Shown one piece after another: positions 61,023 through 64,000 of a DNA stretch of 64,000 bases. The position numbers and the translations under genes were made by a program. The number at the start of each line of letters is the position of its first letter. Position 1 is the first letter of the stretch. Under the pieces are notes generated by a model, which was not told the origin of the DNA, made no database searches, and saw nothing but the letters and a program-made list of their open reading frames with translations. The stretch is from JAJRAN01 sp963827135. Its GTDB lineage: Archaea > Thermoplasmatota > Thermoplasmata > Methanomassiliicoccales > UBA472. The stretch spans positions 186,001-250,000 of the forward strand of contig CAWGZX010000003.1 in NCBI GenBank assembly GCA_963827135.1. Reading direction: 5' to 3'.

Positions 61023-62454
61023 ATGTCCGATGATTGGACCGAGCTCTATCGACCGAAATCCTTGAAGGATGTCGTCGGCAACTCCAAGGCAGTCAAGGAG
61101 CTAAAGGAGTGGGCAATTTCCTGGGAGGCTGGGACCCCACCCAAGCGAGTAGCGGTGCTAATCGGCCCTCCGGGCGTTGGGAAGACCTCGTCAGCTTTGG
61201 CCCTGGCCAATGATTTTGGCTGGGGCGTAATCGAGATGAATGCCTCGGACCATCGGAACGGCGAGGCCATCAGGAGAATCGCATTGCGGGGTGCGCTCAC
61301 TGACACCTTCACCAGCGATGGCGAGTACCTATCTCATCGCTTAGGTCGTAAGAAGCTAATCATTTTGGACGAAGCTGACAACATCTTCGGTCGTGAGGAC
61401 CATGGAGGAGTCCAAGCGATTGGAGAGCTCATTGGCAGGACGATGCATCCTGTCATCCTCATCGTCAACGACTTTTACGCACTGAGCCGAAAGAGCTCGG
61501 CCGTAAAGGACAAGACGCTCCAGATTAAATTCGGCAAGATCCCGTCACCGACTGTCCGCTCTTTATTGCGTAAGGTCGCGGCGGATCAGGGAATATTGGC
61601 CCCTGATAACGTACTGGATATAATGGCCAAGAACTCCAATGGGGACCTGAGGGCCGCATTGCGCGACCTACAGGCCATTGGGCTCGGGAGCACGGAGCTG
61701 AGGGAGGAGCAGGCCATGGCCCTCGACAACCGCCTCACCTCGCACACCATGTACGAGCTCATGGGCGAGATCTTCCAAGGGACTTCCCCTCGCCAAGCCC
61801 AAAGACATATGCGGGACATGCATGAGACTCCCGAGTTCGTCATGCTCTGGGTGGAGGAGAACCTGCCCATCGCCTATCGCGATAGCGAGGACCTTTGGAG
61901 GGGCTTCCAGCTGCTGGCCAGGGCAGATGTTATGCTAGGGCGCGTCTCCAAGCGGCAGTATTTCGGGTACTGGAGCTACGCCAGCGACCTCATCAGCTTC
62001 GGCATGTGCGCGGCGAAGTCCCGGCCTTACCACGGTTTCATCCGCTACCAGTTCCCCATGTACCTGCTGAAGATGGGCCGCAGCAAGGCCATGCGCGGTG
62101 CCAAGCAGTCAGTGGGCCTGAAGCTAGGCTCCGTCTGCCATACCTCGGCCCGCGCCGCCACTACGGACATCATGCCCTACGTCCGCCAGCTCTTCCAAAA
62201 GGACCAGGAGTTCAGGCTGGCGGCCATGATAGGCTTTCGAACTGGACGAGGAGGACGCGGCCTTCCTCTTGGAGGAGAGGATAGATTCCTCGGCCGTCAA
62301 GCACCTGATGCAGGCGTTGCAGAGGAAGAGATCTGGCGAGGCGGAGGAGCATGACCTCAGGTCCACAAGGATCGAAGAGGCAGTGGAAAATACAGCGAAG
62401 GAAGAGAAAGCTCCTGACGAAAGTCTAAAGCAGAGAAGCTTGTTCGAATATTGA
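61023..62454 (+). CDS. rfcL: Replication factor C large subunit (one frameshift)
   Basis: Clamp-loader subunit that opens PCNA during replication, about 477 residues when read across one shift. It starts MSDDWTELYRPKSLKDVVG, has Walker A GPPGVGKTSSALAL, Walker B LIILDEADN, and the conserved RAALRDLQAI; the last residues KQRSLFEY are a PCNA-binding PIP box. One extra T in GGCTTTCGAACTGG (62235-62237) changes frame; beyond it the family sequence resumes, reading ELDEEDAAFLLEERIDSS. ATG 61023 lies about 30 bases after CTTTATAAT. It is divergent from the phosphatase gene. Confidence 0.93.
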
Positions 62455-62463
62455 GGAATGGGC

Positions 62464-63401
62464 ATGCGGCAGGAGCTCAAGCAGAAGCTGGAGAAGCAGC
62501 AGTATAGGATGGTGGGCGAGACCGCCGCCGTCAAGCTCTGCCACTGGATGCGCCAGTCACTTCTGAATAAGCGTCATTGCTACAAGCAGGAGTTCTATGG
62601 CATCGCCTCGCACCGCTGCTTGCAGATGACCCCGGTGGTCCACGATTGCACGCACAATTGCGTATTCTGCTGGCGGGTCCGAGGGTTCGAGGGCGCGGAG
62701 AACGAATGGAGCTCCCCCCGTGACATGCTGGACAAGCTCATAGACCAGCAGAGGAACCTCATCACCGGGTTCCCGGGCGACCCGCGCTGCGATATGGCCA
62801 AGTACAAGGAGGCCAAGGAGCCCAAGCATGTCGCCATCTCCCTGGCGGGCGAGCCGACCCTCTATCCCTACCTTGGAGAGTTCATCGAGGAATGCCACAA
62901 ACGTAGGCTGACCACGTTCCTCGTCACCAACGGTACGCTGCCAAAGGTCCTGGAGGAGCTGGACCCTCTTCCCTCACAGCTCTATGTGACGGTCGCCGCG
63001 CCGAACAAGTATGTTTACCGGGACGTTTGCCAGCCCAGGGTCGCGGATGGCTGGGAAAAACTGATGCGCACCCTGGAGATTCTTCCTTCCCTCGATACCC
63101 GCACGGTGATAAGGCATACCCTGGTCAGCGAGTACAACATGGGGTGGGAGGAGGAGTACGCCAAGCTGGATGAGATGGCGAAACCCACCTTCATCGAGCC
63201 CAAGGGCTATCGTGTTCGTGGGCGAGGCGCGGCAGCGCTATGACGCATCGACAACATGCCTTCGCACCTTGAGGTAGTGGAGTTCGGCTAAGCGGCTGGC
63301 CTCGGAGATACTGGGGATATGCCTCCTGCAATGAGGAGAAGGACAGTAGGGTGGTGCTCTAGTGCGGTCGAGACAGGCGGACCAAGTTGGATGTCGATTG
63401 A
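62464..63401 (+). CDS. taw1: Taw1/TYW1 wybutosine synthase (frameshifted 3' end)
   Basis: Radical SAM enzyme forming the tricyclic ring of wyosine at G37 of tRNA-Phe. It has the radical SAM motif CTHNCVFCW and a second set of three cysteines near residues 26, 39 and 51, which in archaeal Taw1 bind another cluster. ISLAGEPTLYP is the SAM-binding block. ATG 62464 sits six bases after GAGGA. The frame as given stops at 63243, but removing one base near 63210 restores YVFVGEARQRYDAS; further indels near 63250, 63293 and 63350 are needed to reach RRTKLDVD and the stop at 63399-63401. Confidence 0.9.
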
Positions 63402-63431
63402 GGTCTGCCTTAGCCGTTGATAGAGATCGAA

Positions 63432-64000
63432 CTAGTTTGACCGGTTCAGCGCATGCCTGATGGTCTCGAGGTTCATCGGCGCCCGGGTCTCGATGTTGAA
63501 CTTCTTGTAGAGCGCTGAGGCCAGGTCCGTGCACTTGTGCTCCTCGCCGTGGCCGATGATGATCCTCTCCGGCTTCGGCTCCAGGGTGGCGATGTAGTTG
63601 ATCAGCTGGCGGCGGTCGGAGTGCCCGGAGAAGCCGTCGACGTTCTCCACGTTCATCCGGATGTGGACGGTGATCGGCTTGCCCCTTCTCCATGAGGTTG
63701 ATTTCGTCGGGCCCTTCTGGATCTTGCCTGCCCATGCGTCCCTTCGGCCTGATAGCCGACGAAGACGAGGGTGTTGCTTGGGGTCGTCGCCCAGGCCTTG
63801 ACGTACTCCATGACCGGCCCGCCGTTCATCATGCCGCCGGTAGCGAGCACGATGCAGGGGTCGGGTCGTTGCAGATGTTCTCGCCGCATCTCCTTGCTGT
63901 CCACCCGCTTGAATATGTCGCGACAGGAAGGGGTTCTGCCCCATCTGGAAGATCTGGGTGCGCAGCTGCGAGTTCAGGTACTCCGGGTAGGCGGTGTGGA
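63432..64000 (-). CDS. aCPSF1/FttA beta-CASP ribonuclease, 3' part, with several frameshifts (partial)
   Basis: The C-terminal part of the archaeal CPSF1-type metallo-beta-lactamase/beta-CASP RNase that ends transcripts. Clear family sequences are PCIVLATGGMMNGGPVMEYV, FSGHSDRRQLINYI, IIGHGEEHKCTD and the end NLETIRHALN. They fall in different frames because of single-base indels near 63927, 63742, 63730, 63705 and 63680. The 5' part continues past the right edge. The protein family is essential, so these are most likely sequence errors near a contig end. Confidence 0.85.
   Translation of the reverse strand, partial: HTAYPEYLNSQLRTQIFQMGQNPFLSRHIQAGGQQGDAARTSATTRPLHRARYRRHDERRAGHGVRQGLGDDPKQHPRLRRLSGRRDAWAGKIQKGPTKSTSWRRGKPITVHIRMNVENVDGFSGHSDRRQLINYIATLEPKPERIIIGHGEEHKCTDLASALYKKFNIETRAPMNLETIRHALNRSN

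Overview
The window is archaeal chromosome. It carries a thermosome subunit, archaeal DnaG primase, replication factor C large subunit, Trm1, the Taw1 wybutosine enzyme, archaeal-type FBP aldolase/phosphatase and triosephosphate isomerase, Nre repair protein, a type II tRNA-Ser with a small anticodon-loop intron, and TATA boxes about 25-30 bases before many starts with little or no leader. The high G+C core, the many membrane-anchored secreted proteins and the gene families fit a euryarchaeon of the Thermoplasmatota, possibly near Methanomassiliicoccales. No methanogenesis gene is present, so this placement is inference.

Layout. 1-5.1 kb: a radical SAM enzyme, an iron module (DtxR-type regulator with a FeoA-like tail, FeoB, two strong palindromic operators) and a UbiD-family decarboxylase. 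5.1-10.4 kb: purA, trm1 and a THEP1 NTPase; then a minus-strand run korC, ADP-forming acyl-CoA synthetase beta chain, pterin aldolase. 10.5-14.7 kb: a REC-PAS-GAF-PAS-PAS histidine kinase, a PPC-domain protein and a DUF362 protein, sitting between korC and the korD-korA-korB operon (14.8-16.9 kb). 16.9-22.2 kb: a more A+T-rich accessory segment with a secreted, membrane-anchored metzincin protease flanked by diverged direct copies of one intergenic sequence, then an ABC-2 exporter. 22.2-38.3 kb: mostly housekeeping and conserved hypothetical genes (nadA, aspS, fbp-tpiA, a secreted phospholipase D, a Lon-type ATPase without protease domain, dnaG with a long Glu-Arg-Gln repeat, ubiA, a ThiS/SAMP-like protein). 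38.66 kb: tRNA-Ser(CGA). 39-43.2 kb: a 1406-residue Ig-repeat surface protein. 43.3-51.8 kb: hemerythrin, an exact 72-bp tandem duplication before tldD-tldE, divergent larE/larB, a double GNAT, and nre with a photolyase-like radical SAM enzyme. 51.9-55 kb: thermosome (two frameshifts) and a secreted anchored protein. 55-61 kb: a second A+T-rich island with an OB-fold protein, two overlapping paralogous serine recombinases, a membrane protein, a proline dehydrogenase-like enzyme, a ribbon-helix-helix-like protein and a repeat-bearing noncoding stretch. 61-64 kb: rfcL, taw1 and the 3' end of the aCPSF1 ribonuclease, all interrupted by single-base indels that become dense toward the right edge and look like sequencing or assembly error.

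Main themes: iron uptake under self-regulated control; 2-oxoacid oxidation by Kor coupled to ATP by an ADP-forming acyl-CoA synthetase; gluconeogenic FBP/TIM; tRNA modification; DNA repair; nickel-pincer cofactor enzymes LarB and LarE; and cell-surface proteins built as signal peptide, ectodomain and one C-terminal membrane anchor. The most unusual parts are the paired recombinase island, the repeat-flanked protease with exporter, the protease-less Lon beside dnaG, and the DnaG linker.
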